Translations under genes and position numbers: made by a program
In this document: positions 45,201-55,463 of the stretch, one piece after another
Position numbering within the stretch: the first letter of the stretch is position 1
Layout of the letters: each line of letters starts with the position of its first letter
NCBI RefSeq assembly: GCF_014610845.1
Contig: NZ_JABTCG010000009.1
Coordinates: 1 to 55,463, forward strand
DNA from: Maribacter arenosus
GTDB taxonomy: Bacteria; Bacteroidota; Bacteroidia; Flavobacteriales; Flavobacteriaceae
Length of the DNA stretch: 55,463 nucleotides
Reading direction: 5' to 3'
Notes under the pieces: generated by a model
Databases searched by the model: none
Seen by the model: only the letters and a program-made list of their open reading frames with translations
Told to the model about the DNA's origin: nothing

Positions 45201-48200
45201 TCCAAATTCGCAGGCACGTTTGTCAAGTCATTGAAGTCGCCGCTGAAGTCATCGGTGGAATCCGTGTCCAGGTTTACTGGAACATCACTCAAATCGTTGA
45301 AACTTCCGGAGAAATCATCGGTGGAATCGGTATCCAGATTCGCTGGTACGTTGGTCAAGTCGGTAAAGTCACCACTGAAGTCATCCGTGGAATCCGTATC
45401 CAGGTTAGCCGGTATATTGGTCAAATCGGTGAAGTCGCCACTGAAGTCATCCGTGGAATCCGTATCCAGGTTCGCTGGTACGTTCGTCAAATCGGTAAAG
45501 TCACCACTGAAATCATCGGTCACATCCGTATCCAGATTCGGGAACTCATTGCTTACGGCCGTTGCCACCTGGGCATCGGTCAGTTGTGTATCGTCATCGC
45601 CATCGTCCAATCCGGCAGGCCTATTGGCCAAGCTGGTCCAATCCCCATCGAAATCATCGGTTGAATCCGTATCCAAATTGGCAGGCACGTTTGTCAAGTC
45701 GTTGAAATCGCCACTGAAGTCATCCGTGGAATCCGTATCCAAATTCGCCGGTACGTTGGTCAAGTCGGTAAAGTCACCACTGAAATCATCGGTCACATCG
45801 GTATCCAGATTCGGGAATTCGTTGTTTACGGCCGTTGCCACTTGGGCATCGGTGAGTTGTGTATCGTCGTCCCCGTCGTCCAATCCGGCAGGCCTATTGG
45901 CCAGGCTGGTCCAATCGCCGTCAAAATCATCGGTTGAGTCCGTATCCAGATTCGCTGGTACGTCGGCTAGGTCATTGAAACTTCCTGAAAAATCGTCCGT
46001 GGAATCCGTATCCAGATTCACAGGTACATTGGTCAAATCGTTGAAGTCGCCACTGAAATCATCCGTGGAATCGGTATCCAGGTTCGCTGGAACATCAGAT
46101 AGGTCATTGAAACTTCCTGAGAAATCATCGGTCAGATCGGTATCGAGGTTCGGGAACTCATTGCTTACGGCCGTTGCCACCTGGGCATCGGTCAGTTGGG
46201 TATCGTCGTCACCATCTGCAATATCCGCAGGAATGCTGGTAAGGCTGGTCCAATCGCCATCGAAATCATCGGAGGAGTCCGTATCTAGGTTCGCTGGAAC
46301 ATCACTCAAATCATTAAAACTTCCTGAGAAGTCATCGGTGGAATCCGTATCCAAATTCGCAGGTACGTTTGTCAAGTCGGTAAAGTCACCGCTAAAGTCA
46401 TCTGTCACATCGGTATCCAAATTCGGGAACTCGTTGTTTACGGCCGTTGCCACTTGGGCGTCGGTCAGTTGTGTATCGTCGTCCCCATCGTCCAATCCTG
46501 CAGGCCTATTGGCCAAGCTGGTCCAATCCCCGTCAAAATCATCGGTGGAATCGGTATCCAAATTCGGGAACTCGTTGTTTACGGCCGTTGCCACCTGGGC
46601 ATCGGTCAGTTGTGTATCGTCGTCCCCATCGTCCAATCCTGCAGGCCTATTGGCCAAGCTGGTCCATTCCCCATCGAAATCATCGGTGGAATCCGTATCC
46701 AGATTAACCGGTACGTTGGTCAAATCGGTGAAGTCGCCACTAAAGTCATCGGTCACATCGGTGTCCAAATTCGGGAACTCGTTGTTTACGGCCGTTGCCA
46801 CCTGGACATCGGTCAGTTGTGTATCGTCGTCACCGTCGTCCAAGCCGGCAGGCCTATTGGCCAAGCTGGTCCAATCCCCATCGAAATCATCGGTAGAATC
46901 CGTATCCAAATTCGCTGGTACATTGGTCAAGTCGTTGAAGTCGCCACTGAAGTCATCGCTTGAATCCGTATCCAGGTTCGCTGGAACATCAGATAGGTCA
47001 TTGAAACTTCCTGAGAAATCATCGGTCAGATCGGTATCGAGGTTCGGGAACTCATTGCTTACGGCCGTTGCCACCTGAGCATCGGTCAGTTGTGTATCGT
47101 CGTCACCGTCGTCCAATCCGGCAGGCCTATTGGCCAAGCTGGTCCAATCGCCATCGAAATCATCCGTGGAATCGGTATCCAAGTTCACTGGTATATCACT
47201 CAAATCGTTGAAACTTCCTGAAAAATCGTCCGTGGAATCCGTATCCAGATTCACAGGTACATTGGTCAAATCGGTGAAGTCGCCACTGAAGTCATCCGTG
47301 GAATCCGTATCCAGGTTCGCTGGTACGTTCGTCAAATCGGTAAAGTCACCACTGAAATCATCGGTCACATCCGTATCCAGATTCGGGAACTCATTGCTTA
47401 CGGCCGTTGCCACCTGGGCATCGGTCAGTTGTGTATCGTCATCGCCATCGTCCAATCCGGCAGGCCTATTGGCCAAGCTGGTCCAATCCCCATCGAAATC
47501 ATCGGTAGAGTCCGTATCCAGGTTCGCTGGAACATCACTCAAATCATTAAAACTTCCTGAGAAGTCATCGCTGGAATCCGTATCCAGGTTCGCTGGTACG
47601 TCGGACAGGTCATTGAAACTTCCTGAGAAATCGTCTGTTGAATCCGTATCCAAATTGACAGGCACGTTGGTCAAATCGGTAAAGTCACCGCTAAAATCAT
47701 CGGTAGCGTCCGTATCGAATGCTGAAAGATCGATAGTTGTGGCATCTGGATCATTGGTCAAAGAAATAATTCCACCGGCATATTGTAAATCCTGTATTTC
47801 ATTTCCCGCATCCGCATCCGCATCGTCTACATTCAAGGTAATCGTATTGCCCCCATCGATTCCGATACTTCCCGAAGTGCCATTTGTCGTTAAATTCTGA
47901 TTGGCACCACCAGCACTAAAAGTGGTTTGTGCACCATTTTCATTGGTATAGGTGTAGGTTCCATCAAGATTATTGATCAAGGTCGTGGTGGTTTCCGCAG
48001 CTCCATAGAAAGTGATCGGACTTACAGTTCCATTGGTAAACGTGTAGGTTCCGTTACCATTATCAACCACTGATGCGCTTCCAGAAGCGGAATTATTACA
48101 AAGATTATTCCATTGCGACCCATTAAAATAATGGATGCATTGGGTATCGGTGTTGTAAACCATCGCCCCATGTAAAGGGGTTATGTTTTGCATTTGGGAG

Positions 48201-48358
48201 GTTGATAAACGGGTCAGCACCAATGCTTTGGTGGTACTTTCCAACTCTATGATCGATCTCGCATTTATCGTACTAGGGTTCTCACCAATTTTTACTTGGG
48301 CAGTTACCATTGTTGCAGAAAAAATGAGCAACGCAAAGATTGTTTTACTTAAATTCAT
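42284..48358 (-). CDS. Giant Asp-rich repeat fibre protein with C1q/TNF-like C terminus
   Basis: A 2024-aa secreted protein. Residues 1-20 are a signal peptide. Residues 21-110 form a base module shared with the collagen-like protein at 49838-53158 (VKIGENPSTI, IELEST, M-x-x-I-x-P-L-x-G-A, YNTDTQC, WNNLC, VDNGNGTYTF; Cys74 and Cys87). Residues ~215-1622 are a shaft of about 47 22-aa units (type LDTDSTDDFSGDFTDLTNVP) with 15 inserts of 25 aa (LDDGDDDTQLTDAQVATAV, then NNEFPN or SNEFPN). Residues ~1623-1885 resemble tail-fibre-type segments (RLGVGTNSGLTNKMTVNG, DSNTGMYRSAADELAFSVGG). The last ~140 residues look like a C1q/TNF jelly roll (GRYDIRANLSLYS, IHISEILSLNANDVVTIVTY). No CHU_C or type A sorting domain is seen. 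Confidence 0.88.
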   Translation of the reverse strand: MNLSKTIFALLIFSATMVTAQVKIGENPSTINARSIIELESTTKALVLTRLSTSQMQNITPLHGAMVYNTDTQCIHYFNGSQWNNLCNNSASGSASVVDNGNGTYTFTNGTVSPITFYGAAETTTTLINNLDGTYTYTNENGAQTTFSAGGANQNLTTNGTSGSIGIDGGNTITLNVDDADADAGNEIQDLQYAGGIISLTNDPDATTIDLSAFDTDATDDFSGDFTDLTNVPVNLDTDSTDDFSGSFNDLSDVPANLDTDSSDDFSGSFNDLSDVPANLDTDSTDDFDGDWTSLANRPAGLDDGDDDTQLTDAQVATAVSNEFPNLDTDVTDDFSGDFTDLTNVPANLDTDSTDDFSGDFTDLTNVPVNLDTDSTDDFSGSFNDLSDIPVNLDTDSTDDFDGDWTSLANRPAGLDDGDDDTQLTDAQVATAVSNEFPNLDTDLTDDFSGSFNDLSDVPANLDTDSSDDFSGDFNDLTNVPANLDTDSTDDFDGDWTSLANRPAGLDDGDDDTQLTDVQVATAVNNEFPNLDTDVTDDFSGDFTDLTNVPVNLDTDSTDDFDGEWTSLANRPAGLDDGDDDTQLTDAQVATAVNNEFPNLDTDSTDDFDGDWTSLANRPAGLDDGDDDTQLTDAQVATAVNNEFPNLDTDVTDDFSGDFTDLTNVPANLDTDSTDDFSGSFNDLSDVPANLDTDSSDDFDGDWTSLTSIPADIADGDDDTQLTDAQVATAVSNEFPNLDTDLTDDFSGSFNDLSDVPANLDTDSTDDFSGDFNDLTNVPVNLDTDSTDDFSGSFNDLADVPANLDTDSTDDFDGDWTSLANRPAGLDDGDDDTQLTDAQVATAVNNEFPNLDTDVTDDFSGDFTDLTNVPANLDTDSTDDFSGDFNDLTNVPANLDTDSTDDFDGDWTSLANRPAGLDDGDDDTQLTDAQVATAVSNEFPNLDTDVTDDFSGDFTDLTNVPANLDTDSTDDFSGDFTDLTNIPANLDTDSTDDFSGDFTDLTNVPANLDTDSTDDFSGSFNDLSDVPVNLDTDSTDDFSGDFNDLTNVPANLDTDSTDDFDGEWTSLANRPAGLDDGDDDTQLTDAQVATAVNNEFPNLDTDVTDDFSGDFADLTNVPVNLDTDSTDDFDGEWTSVANRPSGLDDGDDDTQLTDAQVATAVNNEFPNLDTDVTDDFSGDFTDLTNVPVNLDTDSTDDFDGEWTSLANRPAGLDDGDDDTQLTDAQVATAVSNEFPNLDTDVTDDFSGDFTDLTNVPANLDTDSTDDFSGSFNDLSDVPVNLDTDSTDDFDGEWTSLANRPAGLDDGDDDTQLTDAQVATAVSNEFPNLDTDSTDDFSGSFNDLSDVPANLDTDSTDDFDGDWTSLANRPAGLDDGDDDTQLTDAQVATAVNNEFPNLDTDSTDDFTGSFNDLSDVPANLDTDSTDDFDGEWTSLANRPAGLDDGDDDTQLTDAQVATAISNEFPNLDTDVTDDFSGDFTDLTNVPVNLDTDSTDDFSGDFNDLTNVPANLDTDSTDDFDGEWTSLANRPAGLDDGDDDTQLTDAQVATAVNNEFPNLDTDSTDDFSGDFNDLTNVPVNLDTDSTDDFSGDFTDLTNLPVNLDTDSTDDFDGEWTSLANIPAGFADNNDDVDDADANIGNESLTAAVLTGTNLVITESGTDTTVDLAGLQHTGTSGSVFFAGSDGKPTESNGQLFWDSANNRLGVGTNSGLTNKMTVNGTTRTSGLNNSDGTAGLPSYRFSADSNTGMYRSAADELAFSVGGSQELQITTSSVLVNGATAFNNHPLVIRANGVDVLAFQDNTGSPKWHWNLLSGGLNFVESGVADYRLFLENGGQVGVNTNTPSEQLDVNGNARIRTLSTAANTDDILAVDATGVLQRSKINYGGRWTNTNTTTNLNVNNTVAPLFGTEDYKDDGTNLYQVSGNTLIVKESGRYDIRANLSLYSASARANTNARIAVNGTAIGALAASGYIRNASGHNQSSIHISEILSLNANDVVTIVTYREANSGTVRFNGSGESSFVINKLR
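43493..47716 (-). repeat. In-frame 66-bp/75-bp coding repeats of the giant fibre
   Basis: About 47 copies of a 66-bp unit (22 aa) with a 75-bp insert (25 aa) after 15 of them, giving a 141-bp higher-order repeat. All lengths are multiples of three, so copy-number change keeps the frame. Copies differ by scattered synonymous and a few amino-acid changes (S/V/L/A after LDTD; SGD/SGS/DGD/DGE), so the array is not freshly expanded. Confidence 0.95.
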
Positions 48359-48694
48359 AGGTTAAGTCTTGGGTGTACTAAGCTACTTTCCCGTAAAAAT
48401 AACCGATGCCTAGCTTTTACCTAAGAAATTGTTGTGTATGGACAACACAATGTGGTGAAACTCATAAAGCGACACGATTCACCTATAAAACGTGCAGTTT
48501 AACTAATGGTCACGGCGGAACAACTGTGGGTAAAATCTTGAATATACTACTCCTAAACTCTCTTTTTAAGAAAGAAAATTCTGATTCCTTGGAAGACTTA
48601 ATTATAGGTAATCGCAATAATAATCATAATACAACCTACGAAAATTTAGCAATATGGATAGGTTCATATGTAAACCATGGTGACTTCCAGAATG
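48359..48694. other. Spacer between fibre pair 1 and fibre pair 2
   Basis: This 336-bp gap should hold the promoter of the giant fibre gene and the end of the second CHU_C transcript. I see a small inverted repeat TTGTGT/ACACAA around 48431-48455 and no TAnnTTTG match on the minus strand. A plus-strand open frame from 48406 runs into the CHU_C gene and looks spurious. Confidence 0.5.
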
Positions 48695-49834
48695 TTATTT
48701 CGCGAGGTAGATATATCCTTGATATTTTAAATTATGCGCTTTTATTTCAAGAATATAGAAATAAACCCCTTCTGGTAAATGTTGTCCTTTTTGGATGATT
48801 TTTTTGTTCCCGATCCCATTGAATTCATTTTGATAATCTGTTTTTTCATAGACAAGCTGACCCTCCCTATTAAAGATCATAAGATTATTAGTAGGGTATT
48901 CTTCAACTATTTTTAATATAAAAAAATCGTTTGCACCATCCCCGTTTGGGGTAAGGGCATAATTGCCTGAATCTCTATTTTTTAAATTAAACAAGAAACC
49001 GAAAGTAAAGATTTCATAGTCATTGGCATTGAATGTATTTGATGTTACCCAGCCCTGGTCGATTTCCCCTTCAGATTTAAAACTCCCCAAATTGGTCCAT
49101 TGTTCATTTTTTTTGTCCCACCCCGCTACCGCTATGTGTTCAATCGCTTCTACAGTAGATCCTAAGTTGCAATCCGGACTCCAGTTTAGGGTTATTTGAA
49201 TCATGCCAGAAGTCGTCACATTCCAAAATTCCTGGGTATGAATGGAGCTCAATTCAGCATCCTTTCGATTAATGTCAAAACCAGTGGTGAAACTCTCTGG
49301 AAAATCAGGATTTTCACGAAAGTATTCACATTTGGCCAAGAAAGGGCCATCAATAAACTCAAGTAACAATGGTCTTATTAGATTCCCATTGCCAACTGGG
49401 AAACTGAATATTTTCTGTCCTTCGACAGCGGCATGACCATCGATTTTGGCCATATCCACAGCACCTTCATAAAATGCATTTTCTGATATTTTAGTGTAGA
49501 TATTTTTATTATTTCTAGCCGATGTGATATTCCCATAAATAAAATTTAGGGAATTGTCAATAATTAATGGAACTTCCAAATACAAATCGCCTTCTACAGC
49601 CGTTTCAAAGTCATAAAAAGTTGGACTGAAAGACCCCGATATAGATAGACTTTCCTCGCTATGATAAAATCCTATCAATCCTAAATTATTATCAAAGCTA
49701 CCATCATTGATAAAGCCTGTATGAAAGCCTACCAAACCTTTATTATGAAGTTGTAGGTTGCCATAGTTATGCACCGCCTGACCTATTAGGCTTTGACCCA
49801 ACAAAAAAAGTAGTATAAACAATCCTTTTTGCAT
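48695..49834 (-). CDS. T9SS type B sorted partner protein 2 (CHU_C domain)
   Basis: A 379-aa paralogue of the proteins at 41116 and 53376. Signal peptide to about SLIGQ. The N-terminal domain has NYGNLQLHNKGLVGFHTGFI, INDGSFDNN, GLIGFYH, KIDGHAAV, FSFPVGNGNLIRPLLL, CEYFRENP, VAGWDKKNEQWTNLG and NDYEIFTFG, the same order as its paralogues. The C-terminal type B domain has NYALTPNGDGANDFFILKI, LMIFNREGQLVYEKTDYQNE, GVYFYILEI and GYIYLAK. It starts 3 nt after the collagen-like gene stop. It should be exported by T9SS and attached or released at the surface; its ligand is unknown. Confidence 0.9.
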   Translation of the reverse strand: MQKGLFILLFLLGQSLIGQAVHNYGNLQLHNKGLVGFHTGFINDGSFDNNLGLIGFYHSEESLSISGSFSPTFYDFETAVEGDLYLEVPLIIDNSLNFIYGNITSARNNKNIYTKISENAFYEGAVDMAKIDGHAAVEGQKIFSFPVGNGNLIRPLLLEFIDGPFLAKCEYFRENPDFPESFTTGFDINRKDAELSSIHTQEFWNVTTSGMIQITLNWSPDCNLGSTVEAIEHIAVAGWDKKNEQWTNLGSFKSEGEIDQGWVTSNTFNANDYEIFTFGFLFNLKNRDSGNYALTPNGDGANDFFILKIVEEYPTNNLMIFNREGQLVYEKTDYQNEFNGIGNKKIIQKGQHLPEGVYFYILEIKAHNLKYQGYIYLAK

Positions 49835-49837
49835 CTT

Positions 49838-53158
<3,321 letters not shown>

Positions 53159-53375
53159 TTTTGGGGATTTAACTGGTTGGTTCCAACCGGAAAACTAGTC
53201 TAAAGAAGTTATTTGTAATATTTATTGTTGCAAAGACGTAAGAAAAGTATGTATAAGACGGTAATGTTGTTGTTACAAATATTCAATTATGGTATTAAAA
53301 AGGGGGTGTTCACCGATTTTATGGGTATTTCATCGAGGAATTAAAATAAAAAATAAGGAAGATAAAGACTACAAA

Positions 53376-54527
53376 TTAACGCGTTAAATACAAAAACCCT
53401 TGGAAATCCAAGTCCAAATCGTCCATAGTTACGATGTAGAAGTACACATCGGCGGGTAATCCTTGTTGTCGATCGATTACAAAATTATCTACATTGGCGA
53501 AGCCGTTAAACTGATCCGTATAATTCTGTTGCTCAAAAACAAGAGACCCAAATCGGTTGTAGATTTTTAGATGGTTGTTCGGGGAGAGTTCCAGCAATTC
53601 GGGAATTATAAGCACATCGTTGATGCCATCCCCATTGGCCGTAACCAGGTAATTTTCCAAGGTCAGGAAATCGGCGGGTACGTCCATAGTCCCAAACGTA
53701 AGGGCCTCATAATCATCGGGGACAAAACTTTCAGAAGCCACAAATCCAGTAGACAGGTCCCCAACGGCCACCGTACCCCCTAAGGGTGTCCATTGCCGGG
53801 AGGCTTTGCTCCAACCTACCACCATAATCGTTGCGACATCATCGGTAAGTGAGGCGATAGCACTGCGTTCGTTCCAACTGATGCTGATGGTTGAAGGGAC
53901 ACTCCCCTCTAGCCGCCAAAATTCCGTGGCACTCACAGCCCCCAAGTCCCTCGCTCTTATGGCCGGACTAAAAGTGACCTCTAAGGAAGACGGACTACCC
54001 GGATTCTCATAAAAATAGGCACATTTGGCCAAGGGGTTAACACCCGAAGAGTTCAATATCAAGGGCCGTAATTGTTGGGTATCGCCTATGGGAAAGGTCA
54101 CATTTTGTTGTTGGGTCACGGCGGCATACCCATCGACCTTGGAGAGATCGCTTTCCCCCGTATAAAACGCATTTTGTAAAAAATTGAAGTAGGACCCCGA
54201 TTGGTCCTTTGGGGTCAAGAAATCGCCAAGGATAAAATTGGTATTGTTGCCGCTATTGACGCCGGTCTGTAAAAACACCCCCAGGTCGTTAACGATCTCT
54301 ACATCGAAAAAGGTAGGGGCAAAGGCCCCTGATACATTCAGTAAGGCAGTGCCATAAAACCCGGCCAGGCCCACATTTTCATCAAAGGCGGCATCGTTGA
54401 TCAGATCGGTATGAAAGCCCAATTGCCCTTGGTTATGGATCCGGATGTTCCCACTGTTATACAGGGCGGTTTGGGCATGTGTTACCAAACCTATTAATAA
54501 CGATATAAGGATGAAAATATATTTCAT
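53376..54527 (-). CDS. T9SS type B sorted partner protein 3 (CHU_C domain)
   Basis: A 383-aa protein from ATG 54527 (MKYIFILISLLIGLVTHAQ signal peptide). The open frame to 54584 would overlap the upstream gene and add a poor N terminus. Same architecture as the other two partners: NSGNIRIHNQGQLGFHTDLI, INDAAFDEN, GLAGFYG, KVDGYAAV, FPIGDTQQLRPLIL, CAYFYENP, VVGWSKASRQWTPLGG, DDYEALTFG. The C-terminal domain has NYLVTANGDGINDVLIIPEL, HLKIYNRFGSLVFEQQNY, DVYFYIVTM and GFLYLTR. Four nt after the stop of the third fibre gene. Confidence 0.9.
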   Translation of the reverse strand: MKYIFILISLLIGLVTHAQTALYNSGNIRIHNQGQLGFHTDLINDAAFDENVGLAGFYGTALLNVSGAFAPTFFDVEIVNDLGVFLQTGVNSGNNTNFILGDFLTPKDQSGSYFNFLQNAFYTGESDLSKVDGYAAVTQQQNVTFPIGDTQQLRPLILNSSGVNPLAKCAYFYENPGSPSSLEVTFSPAIRARDLGAVSATEFWRLEGSVPSTISISWNERSAIASLTDDVATIMVVGWSKASRQWTPLGGTVAVGDLSTGFVASESFVPDDYEALTFGTMDVPADFLTLENYLVTANGDGINDVLIIPELLELSPNNHLKIYNRFGSLVFEQQNYTDQFNGFANVDNFVIDRQQGLPADVYFYIVTMDDLDLDFQGFLYLTR

Positions 54528-54531
54528 TTGC

Positions 54532-55463
54532 TTATTGTAAGAGTGTAAAATGCCAAATAGCATTTGCAGGTACACCAGTACCATCTACTATTTGAACTGT
54601 AAACGTATTTGAACCTTGTGAAACAACATAAATTCTATTGTCTCCTTGAACGGTGAGCTGAATTATGTAATTTGAGCCTGAAACAAAACCACCATTTAAT
54701 GAAACTACATATTGTCCTAAAGATGGATTTGAAATTGGGGATAATAACAACCCTGTGGTTCCAGCAGCTAAATTACCACCTCCACTGTTTACTTTTCCAA
54801 TGCCTTTAACAGGACCGGTATTAGTAGGAACAGGTTGCCATGCGACTGCGCCACCCACTGTAGTCAAGACATATCCATTAATGGTATGAGGGCTAATTTT
54901 TGCTGGGGTCACATTTTCATTTAATATTTTTATGGATGTAACAGCGTCCGTAGCTAATTGAGCTGAGTTAATTCCTCCATCGGCCACTTTGAATTCATTT
55001 CCTGACGTACCATCCCCCGTAATAGTTGCCTGGTCAGCGAGTTCGGTCGTTCCGCCACCAAGGGGAAGGTCTACCCATGTAACTAATGTCCCCGTACCAT
55101 TAGTTCGTAATATTTGATTCGCACCTCCAGGTTGTATTTTAGCTGGTGTAACTGATTCAGCTATTAATTCTGATTCACCGACTGAATCTGCCTGTAATTC
55201 CGATTGATCCACTGAATTAGGAGCTAAATCAGCAGCAGTAATGGTATTATCTGCAATACTTCCTCCAATACCACCTATAATCGAACCATCCGCAAGTTGC
55301 AGGGTATTTACCCCGCCATTGGCTACCTGAAGCTCGTTGCCCGTTGTCCCGTCTCCTGTGATTGTAAGGCCGTCACTGCCTACCGCACCTGCCGTTGCGG
55401 CGGACCAGACCACATTTCCCGCCCCATCGGTTGTGAGTACCTCTCCGCTGTTGCCTTCGGCTA
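54532..55463 (-). CDS. Third fibre protein, 3' part only (runs off the window)
   Basis: The frame is open from 55463 to its stop at 54532, so the N terminus lies outside. The visible ~310 residues start AEGNSGEVLTTDGAGNVVWS. They contain a third repeat type: LTITGDGTTGNELQVANGGV, then ATITGDGTSGNEFKVADGGI, with NTLQLADGSI/NSAQLATDAV, and shorter S-V-x-x-S-E-L, V-T-P-A-K-I steps. The last ~90 residues form a beta-rich head (GKVNSGGGNLAAGTTGLLLS, SLGQYVVSLNGGFVSGSNY, GTGVPANAIWHFTLLQ) unlike the heads of the other two fibres. The GTG at 55413 is not the real start. Paired with the CHU_C gene at 53376. Confidence 0.88.
   Translation of the reverse strand, partial: AEGNSGEVLTTDGAGNVVWSAATAGAVGSDGLTITGDGTTGNELQVANGGVNTLQLADGSIIGGIGGSIADNTITAADLAPNSVDQSELQADSVGESELIAESVTPAKIQPGGANQILRTNGTGTLVTWVDLPLGGGTTELADQATITGDGTSGNEFKVADGGINSAQLATDAVTSIKILNENVTPAKISPHTINGYVLTTVGGAVAWQPVPTNTGPVKGIGKVNSGGGNLAAGTTGLLLSPISNPSLGQYVVSLNGGFVSGSNYIIQLTVQGDNRIYVVSQGSNTFTVQIVDGTGVPANAIWHFTLLQ

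Noticed and set aside
43179-47078. A 1299-codon open frame on the plus strand opposite the giant fibre gene
   Set aside because: It is the antisense shadow of the 66/75-bp repeats: with unit lengths divisible by three an antisense frame without stops stays open. The product is a Ser/Val/Lys repeat with no signal peptide, and the sense frame has a signal peptide, base module and head.
48406-48798. 130-codon plus-strand frame in the spacer and over the end of a CHU_C gene
   Set aside because: It overlaps the well-supported C-terminal CHU_C coding region on the other strand and its protein resembles nothing; probably chance.

Overview
The window looks like chromosomal DNA of a marine member of the Flavobacteriaceae (Bacteroidota). 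The evidence is a short primary sigma factor without region 1.1, repeated TAnnTTTG -7 promoter elements, an AccD without zinc-ribbon cysteines, a complete Na+-translocating NQR operon, type IX secretion (T9SS) components (PorT/SprT and the Plug protein), type B (CHU_C) T9SS sorting domains, and a lipoprotein TamL. No rRNA, tRNA, transposase, integrase, plasmid or phage structural gene was seen. The genus cannot be fixed from the sequence alone.

Layout. 1-645 is a non-coding array of ten 65-bp tandem repeats. 657-8842 is a housekeeping block, mostly on the minus strand: ypdA-like oxidoreductase, rpe, trmL, a VF530-type small protein, a Prx6-type peroxiredoxin, rpoD, pnp and rpsO, with one secreted lipocalin-like protein on the plus strand. 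9008-22924 holds a lipoprotein, fbaA-accD, tamL divergent from an RNA methyltransferase, ubiE-porT, trkA-trkH, an aminotransferase-desaturase pair and rsmG. 22925-27298 holds a probable 43-aa small gene, pruA, apaG, a possible gene remnant and the T9SS Plug gene. 27449-35127 is the respiratory sodium-pump block nqrABCDEF, followed by a 119-aa conserved-looking protein and apbE, whose product attaches FMN to NqrB and NqrC. 35124-40879 contains gpmI-map-methyltransferase, a small secreted ankyrin protein, a 55-aa membrane protein missed by length cut-offs, and M48 and M15 peptidases.

41116-55463 is the accessory part and the most interesting region. It carries three consecutive minus-strand gene pairs with the same architecture. 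The first gene of each pair is a long repetitive fibre-like protein. The second starts 3-4 nt after the fibre stop codon and is a ~380-aa secreted protein with a T9SS type B C-terminal domain. The three partner proteins are clear paralogues. The fibres are modular. The two complete ones share a homologous N-terminal base with cysteines at identical positions (74 and 87). Their shafts differ: about 47 Asp-rich 22-residue repeats with 15 interleaved 25-residue inserts in one, and about 280 collagen G-x-y triplets in the other. The third fibre, cut by the window edge, has a third repeat type. Each fibre ends in a different head, one resembling a C1q/TNF jelly roll. I propose a family of surface fibres with exchangeable shaft and head, each translated with its own T9SS-sorted partner. 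The function is inferred, probably adhesion or surface display.

How the genes fit together: PorT and Plug belong to the T9SS that should export the CHU_C partners; TamL serves outer-membrane biogenesis; NQR, ApbE and TrkAH link respiration to Na+/K+ physiology typical of a marine cell.
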